Shown: positions 1-8,000 of the stretch, one piece after another
Numbering within the stretch: the stretch's first letter is position 1
Layout of the letters: each line of letters opens with the position of its first letter
Assembly: GCA_035553375.1 (NCBI GenBank)
Contig: DATNCY010000360.1
Span: 1-15,928, forward strand
From: JAJPHU01 sp035553375
GTDB lineage: Bacteria; Planctomycetota; Planctomycetia; Gemmatales; Gemmataceae
DNA length: 15,928 nt
Direction: 5' to 3'
The notes under the pieces: model-generated
Told to the model about the DNA's origin: nothing
Database searches by the model: none
What the model saw: the letters and a program-made list of their open reading frames with translations, nothing else
Made by a program: the position numbers and the translations under genes

Positions 1-61
1 GTGAGGGGGCAGCGTCTCCCCTCACCCCCAACCCCTCTCCCCCGAGTACAGGGGAGAGGGG
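1..61. repeat. Two consecutive GC-rich hairpins downstream of the mgtC-like gene
   Basis: Bases 1-8 (GTGAGGGG) are the exact reverse complement of 18-25. Bases 32-42 (CCCCTCTCCCC) are the exact reverse complement of 51-61, around an 8-base loop. The pair lies 57 bases past the stop of the minus-strand MgtC-like gene and could end its transcript, although there is no clear T-run. C/T-rich hairpins of this look are common dispersed intergenic repeats in many bacteria, so a repeat element is as likely as a dedicated terminator. The left hairpin touches the window edge and may extend further. Confidence 0.6.
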
Positions 62-117
62 AGTGGAACTGTTCATCAGTGTACCCACCGCAAGGGACGA
101 CTGCCAGCGTTTGCACG

Positions 118-807
118 TCAAGATACGTGCTCCCAGCGAACAGACGTGACGGTTGGCTCAATGTTGAGCCGCGACATCAGATCCTCCATCGCCCGGTCAT
201 CGCGGCGCAACGAGAAAATGTCAGCGACGACGACGGTCTTGTCGGGGTGATCGTCGTCTTGCGTCGCCAGCCCCTGGATGGTCATGCCCGGATGCGTGTT
301 GACGTGCCGCAAGAAGATCGTGCGGATGATGCCCTCGTGCTGCTGCTCGCAGATGACCCGCATTCGGTAGGCCATTTCGACGTTGACCGCCAAGCGGATG
401 CGGCTATCGATCCAACGAGCGACCGGTCGCAGGCCGAGGTGCAGGGTGAGGATGAACAACGTGCCGATGAGGGCATGCAAGGGATAGCCTGCGCCCGATA
501 GCGTGCCGATGGCGGCGCTGCACCACAGTGTCGCGGCGGTGGCCATGCCCTTGACGTTCATGCCTTCCCGTAAGATGACGCCGCCGCCGAGGAAACCGAC
601 GCCGCTGACGATGTACGATGCGATGCGCGTCGGGCTATCTTTGTCGCCCAGCAGATGCGTCAACGAGACGAACAGGGCGGCACCGACCGAGACAAGGGCG
701 TTGGTGCGCAGGCCGGCGGGGTGCTGGCGGAACTGACGCTCCAGGCCAATCGCCACACCCAGGATCAAGGCGACGGCGATGTGCAGCACAAAGGGCAGAA
801 TGTCCAT
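118..807 (-). CDS. MgtC/SapB family inner-membrane protein
   Basis: The 229-residue product has the two-part MgtC/SapB architecture. The N-terminal half (about residues 4-130) is a bundle of hydrophobic helices carrying the family signatures GLERQFRQHPAGLRTNALVS (21-40), the segment ending GFLGGGVI (61-78) and TAATLW (90-95). The C-terminal part (about 140-225) is a soluble, charged domain of the ACT-like kind. Family members act in the inner membrane and are linked to survival at low magnesium and, in pathogens, to inhibition of the F-type ATPase; in free-living bacteria the role is poorly defined. The ATG at 807 is well supported: GGAGG lies at 816-820, 8 bases upstream. The length is typical. 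The gene is divergent from the small exported protein at 1146, and its leader holds two dyads that could be regulatory. I do not give it the mgtC symbol because several paralogous subfamilies exist. Confidence 0.9.
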   Translation of the reverse strand: MDILPFVLHIAVALILGVAIGLERQFRQHPAGLRTNALVSVGAALFVSLTHLLGDKDSPTRIASYIVSGVGFLGGGVILREGMNVKGMATAATLWCSAAIGTLSGAGYPLHALIGTLFILTLHLGLRPVARWIDSRIRLAVNVEMAYRMRVICEQQHEGIIRTIFLRHVNTHPGMTIQGLATQDDDHPDKTVVVADIFSLRRDDRAMEDLMSRLNIEPTVTSVRWEHVS

Positions 808-880
808 CGATCAAACCTCCGGAACACCTTTCCAATGTACAAGGGCATGACCAGGCTGGCGTCCGCCGGAACCCCATTCA

Positions 881-919
881 CTGTGCGAAAATAGATCACC
901 CTGGAGGATCTTTGCACAG
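881..919 (-). promoter_or_regulatory. 39-base dyad in the leader of the mgtC-like gene
   Basis: On the plus strand the outer arms are CTGTGC (881-886) and GCACAG (914-919), and an inner pair GATC/GATC lies at 894-897 and 907-910. Together with the A-rich and T-rich stretches between them, they form a stem-loop with one asymmetric internal loop. It lies 74 bases upstream of the start codon, on the transcribed side if the promoter is further out. It could be an RNA leader hairpin or a protein-binding dyad; its position in an mgtC-type leader makes a regulatory role plausible but unproven. Confidence 0.4.
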
Positions 920-965
920 CGGGGACGGCCTCGCCTGGGGCTTTGCACGAGCGGACAGAGGGTGA

Positions 966-991
966 GTTAGAGCGATTGTATTCGTTCTAAC
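966..991. promoter_or_regulatory. Inverted repeat GTTAGAGCGA / TCGTTCTAAC, candidate operator
   Basis: Bases 966-975 pair with 982-991 over ten positions with a single G-T wobble, leaving a 6-base spacer. The half-site TTCTAAC occurs again as a direct copy at 1039-1045. Dyads with a further half-site in a divergent promoter region are typical of operators of dimeric regulators. It could control the mgtC-like gene, the gene at 1146, or both. No regulator gene is adjacent. Confidence 0.35.
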
Positions 992-1145
992 TACTTTTCG
1001 GGAAATACCTTGTTGTCGATATGCAACCAATGAGAATATTCTAACGCGATCACTGGCGCGGAAATTGCTTATTTAACATATGCTCTCCTGCTCCGAGTAA
1101 TTCTCCACAGTATCTTCTACTCCCAAAGTCGAGAGTGGTGGTGTC

Positions 1146-1607
1146 ATGAAGTATCTGTCTCATCTATTACTGTTCGCGGTTGTTTCCACCATCGCCACTG
1201 TGGGTTTGTCCACGATATTCGCTTGTGGCGAGCAATCGGAGGGACGGAGCCTGGCTCAATGGCTTTTCTTCGAGATGCGCCGTAATGAAGCTCTGCAAGA
1301 GCGGGCGACGGAAGTATCTCAGTCGATGGAAGTCAAGAAAGCCATCATCGCCGATCTTCTCGCCGATCAAATAACGCTCCGCGAAGCGACTCAGCAGTTC
1401 CGCGCGGTCAATGAAATGGTGGAGAAAGCGGGGGACTCTATGCTGGCGACGTACCGGCTACCGCAAACGGATGAGGAAGTGGGCCAGCAGGTCATCGCCT
1501 GGGCAAAGGCCGAATTGGTCGCTCATCCGCGCCCGACCAAGCGGACGCTTCAGCAGTTGGAGAAGGACCTTCTCTCGTCGCCCTATTCGAGCGACCCCAT
1601 TCAATAG
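1146..1607 (+). CDS. Small exported protein of unknown function
   Basis: The 153-residue product is not recognised. Residues 1-27 look like a signal peptide: MKYLSHLLLF followed by a hydrophobic run ending in FACGE. Cys27 sits where a lipoprotein cysteine would, but the preceding residues (IFA) are a poor lipobox, so a lipoprotein is only possible. The rest (about 33-145) is hydrophilic and helix-prone, with many Glu, Gln, Arg and Lys. Short exported helical proteins with a basic/acidic centre and a segment like DLLADQITLREATQQF (70-85) occur often in planctomycetes, usually without a known role. The start was chosen for the signal peptide; the Shine-Dalgarno is weak. A strong hairpin follows the stop, so the gene is probably transcribed alone. 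Its neighbours give no hint of function. Confidence 0.7.
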   Translation: MKYLSHLLLFAVVSTIATVGLSTIFACGEQSEGRSLAQWLFFEMRRNEALQERATEVSQSMEVKKAIIADLLADQITLREATQQFRAVNEMVEKAGDSMLATYRLPQTDEEVGQQVIAWAKAELVAHPRPTKRTLQQLEKDLLSSPYSSDPIQ

Positions 1608-1613
1608 ATGAAG

Positions 1614-1649
1614 CCGCCGTGGGGACGAAAATCTCCCCTCCACGGGCGG
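1614..1649 (+). terminator. Strong hairpin after the small exported protein gene
   Basis: The left arm CCGCCGTGGGGA (1614-1625) pairs with a right arm at 1634-1649 (TCCCC, T, CCAC, G, GGCGG) with two small bulges. It begins 7 bases after the TAG stop at 1605-1607. There is no T-tract, so a Rho-independent terminator is only suggested; an RNA-stabilising 3' hairpin is equally possible. Confidence 0.5.
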
Positions 1650-1777
1650 ATTGTGCCCAACTCGATCACCGAAATCGACTCATTCGGCGTCCACGCCGGT
1701 TGGTACGTCTCTTGCATTCCGACGGATAAAGTCGCCCGCTGTGCCTGGGCGAATCCACAGGAACAGGAGACGCCGCG

Positions 1778-2836
1778 ATGTCCTCGAACGACTCCCCCCT
1801 TGTTTGCGTTATTCCCGGCGATCTGCACCTGACCGAACCCGGCCGCGACAACCACCGAACCGCGTTGTGGATGGTCGAGCAAGTCAATCGAGTGGTGCGT
1901 CCCGACTTCGTGCAATTCATCGGCGACAATGTGCAGGACGCCACCGCCGAGCAGTTTCATCTCTTTCGCGATGTCCACGGCCGGCTCCAAGTTCCGTGGT
2001 TCGCTCTGGTCGGCGACCATGATGTGTGCCACGACGAGGACCGCGCCTTCCGCGAGTTCGTCGGCACTCCGTATGGGGTCTTGCGTCTGCGCGGCTACCG
2101 ATTCCTCCGTCTCAATACGATGGAGCATCGTCCGCTTGGTCTGTCGCAACCTCAAATTCATTGGTTCCGCGAAGAGGTTGATGGCGCATTGGCGGTGGGC
2201 GAGCGCGTGGTGATTTTTCAGCACCACTATCCCTTCAAGGTTTACGAATCCTTCGCTGGTCCAGGGATCGAGGATTGGCGTGCGCTGGTGCAAACGCGGC
2301 GCATCACGGCGATCTTCACGGGGCATACCCACTACGGCCAGATTGCCAACGATGGCCGAAATATCGCCATCACCACGCGCTCGATCGGCGACCCGGAGGG
2401 CGGGCCGGCGGGTTTCCGCATTGTCTATTTGCATGGCGATGACCTGGCCGTTCTTTATCGCACCGTGGACGAGAAGGGGCCAATCGTATTAATCACGCAT
2501 CCGCGCGATCGGTTGCTGGCGATCGGACCCGAGCATGTAGTGCGTGGCACGGATCGCTGCGGCGTGCGGATCTGGACGGATCAGCCGTTACGAATGGTGC
2601 GTGGCCGCTTTGATGAAGGGCCGTGGTTTGAACTGACGCAGGAGTCGGCCGAAAGATGGTCCTGTCTTTTGCCGGGCAACCAATTGGCCAAGGGCGCACA
2701 CAATTTCGAGGTCGAGGCCATCGATGAATTAGGGCAGGCCGGCGGCCAGGCGATCCGCTTTCCGGTCGATGCCACGGGCCGCTATACCGCCGTACCCGCC
2801 GTCCATCCGCCGGTGGCAGGTACGGCGTTTTGCTAG
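1778..2836 (+). CDS. Calcineurin-like metallophosphoesterase
   Basis: The 352-residue product carries the metallophosphoesterase motifs in order: GDLH (14-17; metal ligands Asp15 and His17), GDN (49-51; Asp50), GDHD (79-82), HH (149-150) and GHTH (182-185). These residues normally hold the two-metal centre that hydrolyses phosphomonoesters or diesters, and the arrangement resembles Icc/CpdA-type phosphodiesterases. The catalytic core covers about residues 8-215. The remainder (about 235-345) looks like a beta-rich C-terminal domain, and its substrate relevance is unknown. Motif III is GDHD rather than the usual GNHD, so a metal-bridging Asn is replaced by Asp. No signal peptide is seen, so a cytoplasmic location is likely. 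The ATG is well supported by AGGAG at 1765-1769, 8 bases upstream. The gene stands alone between a hairpin and a 598-base non-coding stretch. The substrate cannot be named from sequence. Confidence 0.88.
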   Translation: MSSNDSPLVCVIPGDLHLTEPGRDNHRTALWMVEQVNRVVRPDFVQFIGDNVQDATAEQFHLFRDVHGRLQVPWFALVGDHDVCHDEDRAFREFVGTPYGVLRLRGYRFLRLNTMEHRPLGLSQPQIHWFREEVDGALAVGERVVIFQHHYPFKVYESFAGPGIEDWRALVQTRRITAIFTGHTHYGQIANDGRNIAITTRSIGDPEGGPAGFRIVYLHGDDLAVLYRTVDEKGPIVLITHPRDRLLAIGPEHVVRGTDRCGVRIWTDQPLRMVRGRFDEGPWFELTQESAERWSCLLPGNQLAKGAHNFEVEAIDELGQAGGQAIRFPVDATGRYTAVPAVHPPVAGTAFC

Positions 2837-2948
2837 ATGGAGTAGGCGAAATGCTCCCAGGCGAGCGTTTCGCGCTCAATTGGCCGCGATGTCTTCCGTA
2901 AGTATTTTCCCTTTTCGTGTTCACAAGTAAGAACCCGTAACAGAACGA

Positions 2949-3098
2949 GTAGGTGCCGCGAGCCGAGCGGCACTTCTCCAAGTCCGGCTCGGCTCGCCGG
3001 ACCTTCCGCCGGTAGGTGCCGCGAGCCGAGCGGCACGGCTTGAGTAGGTGCCGCGAGCCGAGCGGCACGGTTTCATGTCCGGCTCGCCCAGCGACATG
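2949..3098. repeat. REP-like cluster: three 25-base units plus two companion hairpins
   Basis: Three identical 25-base units lie at 2949-2973, 3012-3036 and 3044-3068. Each starts GTAG and then forms a perfect 7-base-pair hairpin, GTGCCGC / GCGGCAC, with loop GAGCCGA. The first unit is followed by a second hairpin at 2982-3002, GTCCGGC / GCCGGAC, with loop TCGGCTC, which is the exact reverse complement of the other loop. The third unit is followed by a related, decayed hairpin at 3074-3098, CATGTC / GACATG, whose loop also contains CGGCTCG. The second unit has no companion. The pattern matches the REP/BIME style of bacterial intergenic repeats. No RAYT transposase is present in the window. 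Confidence 0.85.
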
Positions 3099-3278
3099 GA
3101 TTCCACTCCAACGCAATGGTTGTTCCACAAGCGCGAGCCAATACAAAGGATGGTCGCCGCGCATTGAAGCAATGCCGACTTTTCCGAGCGCAAATAGTTA
3201 AGATGATACATCGATGGCTAGAGTTGGAGACGGGCAAGTGACAAGGCAGATGAGGAGGGGAGTTTGAGTGATACTCTG

Positions 3279-3321
3279 CTGAGTGGGATCTCCCCGTAAG
3301 ACGCGGGAGAACGCTTCTCAG
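3279..3321. repeat. Nested inverted repeat
   Basis: Outer arms CTGAG (3279-3283) and CTCAG (3317-3321) enclose inner arms TCTCCC (3289-3294) and GGGAGA (3305-3310), separated by a 10-base loop. An internal loop of 5 and 6 bases lies between the two stems. It is 114 bases beyond the stop of the response-regulator gene, in the convergent spacer. It may belong to a terminator or a structured RNA. Confidence 0.35.
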
Positions 3322-3356
3322 AATATCAATTAACGATCCGAGGACGGACGCTCCCT

Positions 3357-3377
3357 GTTGGGCGACCATCTCCCAAC
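3357..3377 (-). terminator. Small hairpin downstream of the response-regulator gene
   Basis: GTTGGG (3357-3362) and CCCAAC (3372-3377) form a perfect 6-base-pair stem with a 9-base loop. It lies 58 bases past the response-regulator stop on the minus strand. There is no T-run, so termination is a weak inference. Confidence 0.25.
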
Positions 3378-3434
3378 GTGGGGGTGTTGCAAAATGTGTT
3401 CTGCATAGGTGAGACAGCCGGTGGATGATGAACT

Positions 3435-4817
3435 TCACTTCTGCAAATTATACTGCCGGATTTTGTCAAAGAGTTGTCGCCGACTGATACCGAGTACGCG
3501 AGCGGCTTGCGTGCGGTTCCATTTCTCTTGTTCGAGCGCCTGCCCAATCACGCGGCGCTCCGTCTCGGCGAGAATGTCGCGCAGCACCAACGATCCCGAC
3601 GAGGCCGGCTCGGTAGGCGAGTTGGGGTGCGAAGTCGGCGATTGCACGTCATCGCGTCCAATGATCCGCCCGCGCGCCAGGATGGCCGCGCGCGCCAGCA
3701 CATTTTGCAGTTCGCGCACATTACCCGGCCACGGCTGAGCGGTCAGATGCGCCAGCGCTTCCGGCGCGAGCGCCAGGTTTGGCCAGGCGTATTTGCCGGC
3801 CAATTTGCGAAGAATATGTTCGGCTAGGAGCGGAATATCCTCACGCCGCTGCCGTAAGGGCGCAAGCTCGATCGCCACGACGTTGAGCCGATAGTAAAGA
3901 TCTTCGCGGAAACGGCCCTCGGCGATGCGGGCGGGCAGATCACGGTTGGTCGCGGCCAGCACGCGGACATCGACCTGCAAGGTCGCATCGCCGCCGACAC
4001 GCTCGAACTGGCCGGTTTGCAGCACACGCAGCAGCTTGGCCTGCAAATCGATGCCCAATTCGCCAATCTCATCGAGAAACAGCGTACCGCCGTGGGCCTG
4101 CTCGAAACGGCCGATGCGTCGCGCCACGGCGCCGGTAAATGCGCCCTTTTCGTGTCCGAATAGTTCGCTTTCCAGCAGCGTCGGACTGAGGGCGGCGCTA
4201 TTGACCTTGATGAAGGGCTGGCCGGCGCGATCGGAGTTCTTATGGATAGCGACGGCAACCAGTTCCTTGCCGGTGCCGCTTTCGCCGGCGATCAGTACCG
4301 ACTCGCGCGTCGGCGCTACCCGGCCAATGGTCTTGAATACCTGCAACATGACCGGAGCGCGGCCCACCAGTTCCTCGTCGCCGTCGTCGCGGTCGTCGGG
4401 CCGATCGCGCGACAGAGCTTGCACCTGGGCGACGAGGGCACGCTGCGTCAGCGCGCGGCGGATCGAGAACAGCACTTCATCGAAGTCGAACGGTTTGGTG
4501 ATGTAGTCGTAGGCACCGAGTTTCATGGCCTCGATGGCCGCTTTGCTGCCGCCGTAGGCGGTGATAACGATGACCGGCGTCTCCTCCAATCGGTCGGCGT
4601 GGCCGCGCAGCACTTCCATGCCGTCAAGGACCGGCATCCGCAGATCGAGCAGCGCCAAGGCGATGTCGGCATCTTGCAGCAGGCGCGCCGCTTGTCCGCC
4701 ATCGGCCGCCTCACGGACCTGATAGCCCTCCGATTCCAGAAGCAACTTCAAATTGGTGCGGATGGTCGCCTCATCGTCGGCGATGAGAATGATCGGTTGA
4801 TAGGGTAATTTCGTCAT
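3435..4817 (-). CDS. NtrC-family sigma-54-dependent response regulator
   Basis: The 460-residue product has the full three-domain NtrC layout. The receiver (about 8-120) has acidic residues Asp14 and Asp15, phospho-acceptor Asp58 in LLDLRMP, switch Thr86 and Lys108 in KPF. The AAA+ domain (about 150-385) has Walker A GESGTGKE (178-185), the sigma-54 contact loop GAFTGA (225-230) and Walker B LFLDEIGEL (246-254). The C-terminal Fis-type helix-turn-helix (about 415-457) includes RTQAARVLGISRRQLFDKIR. When phosphorylated, such proteins drive open-complex formation by sigma-54 RNA polymerase at enhancer-linked promoters. All key residues are present, so it should be active. The start is supported by a purine-rich AAGGGAGA at 4821-4828. 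No kinase is adjacent; the likely partner is the sensor kinase at 10172-11632, beyond the surface-protein gene. The targets are unknown. Confidence 0.95.
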   Translation of the reverse strand: MTKLPYQPIILIADDEATIRTNLKLLLESEGYQVREAADGGQAARLLQDADIALALLDLRMPVLDGMEVLRGHADRLEETPVIVITAYGGSKAAIEAMKLGAYDYITKPFDFDEVLFSIRRALTQRALVAQVQALSRDRPDDRDDGDEELVGRAPVMLQVFKTIGRVAPTRESVLIAGESGTGKELVAVAIHKNSDRAGQPFIKVNSAALSPTLLESELFGHEKGAFTGAVARRIGRFEQAHGGTLFLDEIGELGIDLQAKLLRVLQTGQFERVGGDATLQVDVRVLAATNRDLPARIAEGRFREDLYYRLNVVAIELAPLRQRREDIPLLAEHILRKLAGKYAWPNLALAPEALAHLTAQPWPGNVRELQNVLARAAILARGRIIGRDDVQSPTSHPNSPTEPASSGSLVLRDILAETERRVIGQALEQEKWNRTQAARVLGISRRQLFDKIRQYNLQK

Positions 4818-4860
4818 TGCTCTCCCTTCAGACTCCGTAAACTATTTCGTTTCGCTTGTG

Positions 4861-4889
4861 GATATAGCTGTTTTCATACAGGTCCGTAA
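4861..4889 (-). promoter_or_regulatory. Possible sigma-70-like promoter of the response-regulator gene
   Basis: Read on the minus strand, TTACGG (complement of 4884-4889) is followed after 17 bases by TATATC (complement of 4861-4866). The -10 element is fair and the -35 element weak. The -35 box overlaps the left arm of the dyad at 4886-4934. Confidence 0.25.
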
Positions 4890-4934
4890 CTTTTTTCCTC
4901 TTGTCACTTGACTACCTTGGAAAACGTAAGTTAC
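4886..4934. promoter_or_regulatory. Long dyad between the divergent regulator and surface-protein genes
   Basis: GTAACTT (4886-4892) is the exact reverse complement of AAGTTAC (4928-4934), and TTTTCC (4893-4898) of GGAAAA (4919-4924). The arms therefore pair over 13 bases with one 3-base bulge (CGT at 4925-4927) around a 20-base centre. It overlaps candidate promoters on both strands. It could be an operator coordinating the two divergent genes, or a hairpin in the leader of one of them. Confidence 0.45.
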
Positions 4935-4937
4935 ACT
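4908..4937 (+). promoter_or_regulatory. Possible promoter of the surface-protein gene
   Basis: TTGACT (4908-4913) and TACACT (4932-4937) are separated by 18 bases and resemble sigma-70 -35 and -10 elements. The boxes fall in the loop and right arm of the dyad at 4886-4934. The implied 5' leader would be about 150 bases. I found no convincing sigma-54 promoter (GG and GC at the right spacing) in this spacer. Confidence 0.25.
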
Positions 4938-5091
4938 CTGTCTCACGATTCATCCTCCTTGACTCATCTGTAGAATCGGGCCGGTTTCCAGCCGCCACGA
5001 GATCGAGCGCGCGTTGGGAGGGGCGGAGCCGAGCGAATCGCGTTGCCGCGTCACGGAAGTCCCTTGCCCTCTTTTCCGAGGCGTTCCCCGC

Positions 5092-8000
5092 ATGTTCTAC
5101 ACCACGATTCGCCGCTGGTTGAAACGCCAAGCGCAAAACTCCCTGAACCGTCGAGCTTTGTTACACCGAGCCAGGCCGCGATTGCGCTTGTTCCTGGAAC
5201 CGTTGGAAGATAGAACACTGCTCACGGCTTGGACGGCGCTGGGACCGGCGCCGCTGCCGGTCGAGAATCTCGCCGGCAATACGAGCAGCGGCCGGATCAC
5301 CGGCATTGCCGCCGATCCCACGAACGCCAACATCCTCTATGCCGCGACCGCCGGCGGCGGCATCTGGAAGACGACCGATGGCGGCAAGGACTGGACGCCA
5401 CTGACGGACAACATTCCGGGTACGACCGATTCGATCGGCGCGATCGCCGTCGCTTCGAGCAACGCCAACATCATCTACGCCGGGACCGGCGAGGCCAACA
5501 ATAGTAACGACTCGAACTACGGCGAGGGCATTTTGGTCTCGACCAATGGCGGCACCAGTTGGACGTTGGAAAATCCTAACGGCGTCTTCACGGGCCGGAC
5601 GGTTTCCAAGATCGTCGCTGATCCGACCAACGCCAACATCGCTTACGCCGCCATTGGCGACAACGGCGTGAACGGCGTCCATGACGGTACGGGAATATTC
5701 AAGACCACCGACGGCGGCGCAACCTGGACCAATATGACGACGTCGATTGATACGACCGCCTCGTACTCGGATGTCGCCATCAACCCAAGCAATACCAGCG
5801 TTATTTATGCGGCCATTGGCACCTCGAATGGAAACATCTCGAACGGGATTTATCAATCCACCAATGGAGGACTTACCTGGTCGCGGCCGCTGTCCAGTTT
5901 TATGTCCGGCTCCAGCGTCGGCCGCATTTCGCTGGCCATCTCGCCCACGATTCCCTCGGTAATCTACGCCGCGGTAACGGATCCCATCACCAACACGCTC
6001 TTGACCCTGCAAGAATCGACCGATGGCGGAACGAACTGGATCGATCGGACCACAAACACACCCAATTTTCCCGGCACACAAGGCTATTATGACCTCTCCC
6101 TTGTCGTCGATCCAACGCTTTCGACGACCGTCTATGTCGGCGGTTCGTCCCTCCTTGCGGGTGGTCACACGGTAGGTAGTGTGTACATCTCGACGAACAG
6201 CGGCGCAACGTGGAGGAGTCTTGCCACGGATGATAATGGGGCAGGCGTGCATGCCGATATTCATGCCCTGACGTTTGACGCGAACAAAAATTTGCTGTTG
6301 GGCAGCGACGGCGGTATTTATCGCAAAGACAGCGATCCAAACGATGCCGGCGGTTTTTTCTGGACCGATCTCAATAGCAATCTGAATACTCTTCAGTTCT
6401 ACAGCATCGCCCTCAATCCCACGAATGCCAACCAAGCGCTCGGCGGCAGCCAGGGCAACGGCACCGCCCTTTACACCGGCCCTTCGACGTGGAGCCAGGT
6501 CATTAGCGGTGATGGCGGCATTGTCCGCTATAGCCAGCAGAATGCCAACCTTGTCTACACGACCACGGCGATTGTGGATGCGGCGGCCGCGAATGTCTTC
6601 CAGGTTTCGACCGATGGCGGCAAAACCTGGAACCCGCAAACGACCGGCCTTCACTTCGGCGCGGAGCCGTCGAATTTCATTCCGCCGTTGGCGGTCGATC
6701 CCGCCGACGGCAGCCAAATCGCTACCGGCTCGAACGAGCTTTATCTTGGCAAGACCGACTCGTCCGGCGCTGTCACCTGGAACGAAGTCACGACGACAGG
6801 ACAGAAGGGGTGGAACCCCAAGAGCAACCCCATCGATACCATCGCTCTGGGCGACGACGGCAAAACGATCTACGCCTCGGTCGGCGGACAGTTCGCAACC
6901 AACTCGCAAATCTTCGTCAGCACCGATGACGGCACGACCTGGACAGAGCGTTCCTTGCCGTCGGGCAGCGGTCGCGTGAACCAAATCCTCATCGATCCCG
7001 CGAACACACAGACGGCTTATGCCGTGGTCAGCACGTTCACCAGCGGGCAGGGACATGTTTTCAAAACCACCGATGGCGGCACCAACTGGACCGACATCAG
7101 CGGCGATTTGCCGAACCTGCCGGCCTGGACCATCCAACTCGACTCGGCCCAAAACATCCTTTACCTCGGCAACGACAGCGGCGTGTACACTTCCTCGGAT
7201 GGCGGCACAACCTGGACCGCCGTCGGCACCGGCTTCCCCAACGTCCAGGTTTTCGATCTCGATTTCGACCCCGCGCTGAACCTGTTGGGCGCGGCGACGC
7301 ACGGTCGCGGCCTGTGGGAGATTTCCACCAACACGACAACGCCACCGCAAGCCACCACCATGACGGTAGGCAATGTCACGGTCCCCTACACCAGAGCCGG
7401 ACAAACCATCACCCTGACGGCCAACGTCACCGCCGCCGGCCAAAATGTCACGGAAGGGCAGGTACAATTCACTCTCGCCGGCAGCGGCCTTAGTCCCGTG
7501 ACGGCGACCATCAACTCCAGTAATCCCGGCGTGGCAACCACTACCATCGTTTTGCCCGCCACGCTCAATCAGGGTGACTACACCATAAATGCATCTTATA
7601 GCGATCCGAGTAGTCCTATTTTGTACGGTGCCAGCAGTGGTACTGGCATGCTGACGCTCCAAACCGCGACCAGCGCCGAGAGCGTGAGCGCTACCAATAG
7701 CCCCATCACCTACAACAGTGGCGGCGAGACGCTCGCTCTGAAGGCGACTGTCACCAGCACGAACGGCGGCACCGTGAATGAAGGCAATGTCGTTTTCACC
7801 GTTCATGGCGTGTCCTCCGCGCCCATTGCCGTTAGCAACGGTATCGCCACCACGACGCTGACTCTGCCGGCGGCGTCGATCCTGATCGCCGGCAATTATC
7901 TGGGCGGCGTCTCGGCCGGCTACACCGACACGACCACCAACGACTACGCGGCGGCCAATGTCGCAGGCGACGCCTCGGTCGCTGCCGCCGCCACGACGAC

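Larger units (their letters stand above)
808..1145. other. Divergent spacer, 338 bases, with leader dyads and possible promoters
   Basis: No coding signal was found. The part next to the MgtC-like gene is GC-rich; from about 960 to 1145 it is clearly richer in A and T, as expected for a divergent promoter zone. It holds the Shine-Dalgarno of the mgtC-like gene (816-820), a 39-base dyad (881-919), a 26-base dyad (966-991) and a repeated TTCTAAC at 985-991 and 1039-1045. A weak plus-strand sigma-70-like promoter can be proposed: TTGTCG at 1013-1018, an 18-base spacer, and TATTCT at 1037-1042. I looked for a magnesium M-box leader and did not recognise one. Confidence 0.5.
2837..3434. other. Gene-free stretch of 598 bases with repeat hairpins
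   Basis: This stretch separates the convergent metallophosphoesterase and response-regulator genes. It contains the REP-like cluster at 2949-3098, a nested inverted repeat at 3279-3321 and a small hairpin at 3357-3377. Open frames crossing it lack ribosome-binding sites and recognisable protein sequence, and some simply translate the repeats. Convergent flanks fit a terminator and repeat zone. A small structured RNA cannot be excluded. Confidence 0.6.

Noticed and set aside
820..1000. M-box magnesium riboswitch upstream of the MgtC-like gene
   Set aside because: The conserved M-box segments were not recognisable; only a simple dyad is present.
1608..1832. A 74-codon plus-strand open frame right after the small exported protein
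   Set aside because: It runs through the terminator-like hairpin and overlaps the start of the metallophosphoesterase in another frame.
1601..2434. A 277-codon minus-strand open frame opposite the metallophosphoesterase
   Set aside because: The plus strand encodes all metallophosphoesterase motifs in order with a good ribosome-binding site.
2949..3068. CRISPR array
   Set aside because: There are three 25-base copies, but the gaps are 38 and 7 bases, the copies are themselves hairpins, and no cas gene is present.
2493..3438. Minus-strand open frames across the 2837-3434 spacer
   Set aside because: They translate the repeat units (for example SARGTY) and have no start signal or family resemblance.
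5014..5091. TTG start giving 26 extra residues on the surface protein
   Set aside because: Known proteins with the LEP motif begin with a short basic stretch, as does the ATG at 5092.
4818..5091. Sigma-54 promoter for the surface-protein gene
   Set aside because: No GG and GC pair with the correct spacing and flanking consensus was found on either strand.
5161..7806. An 881-codon open frame on the minus strand, antisense to the surface-protein gene
   Set aside because: It is the mirror of a strongly biased coding sequence. The translation is low in recognisable motifs, while the plus strand shows clear Asp-box repeats.
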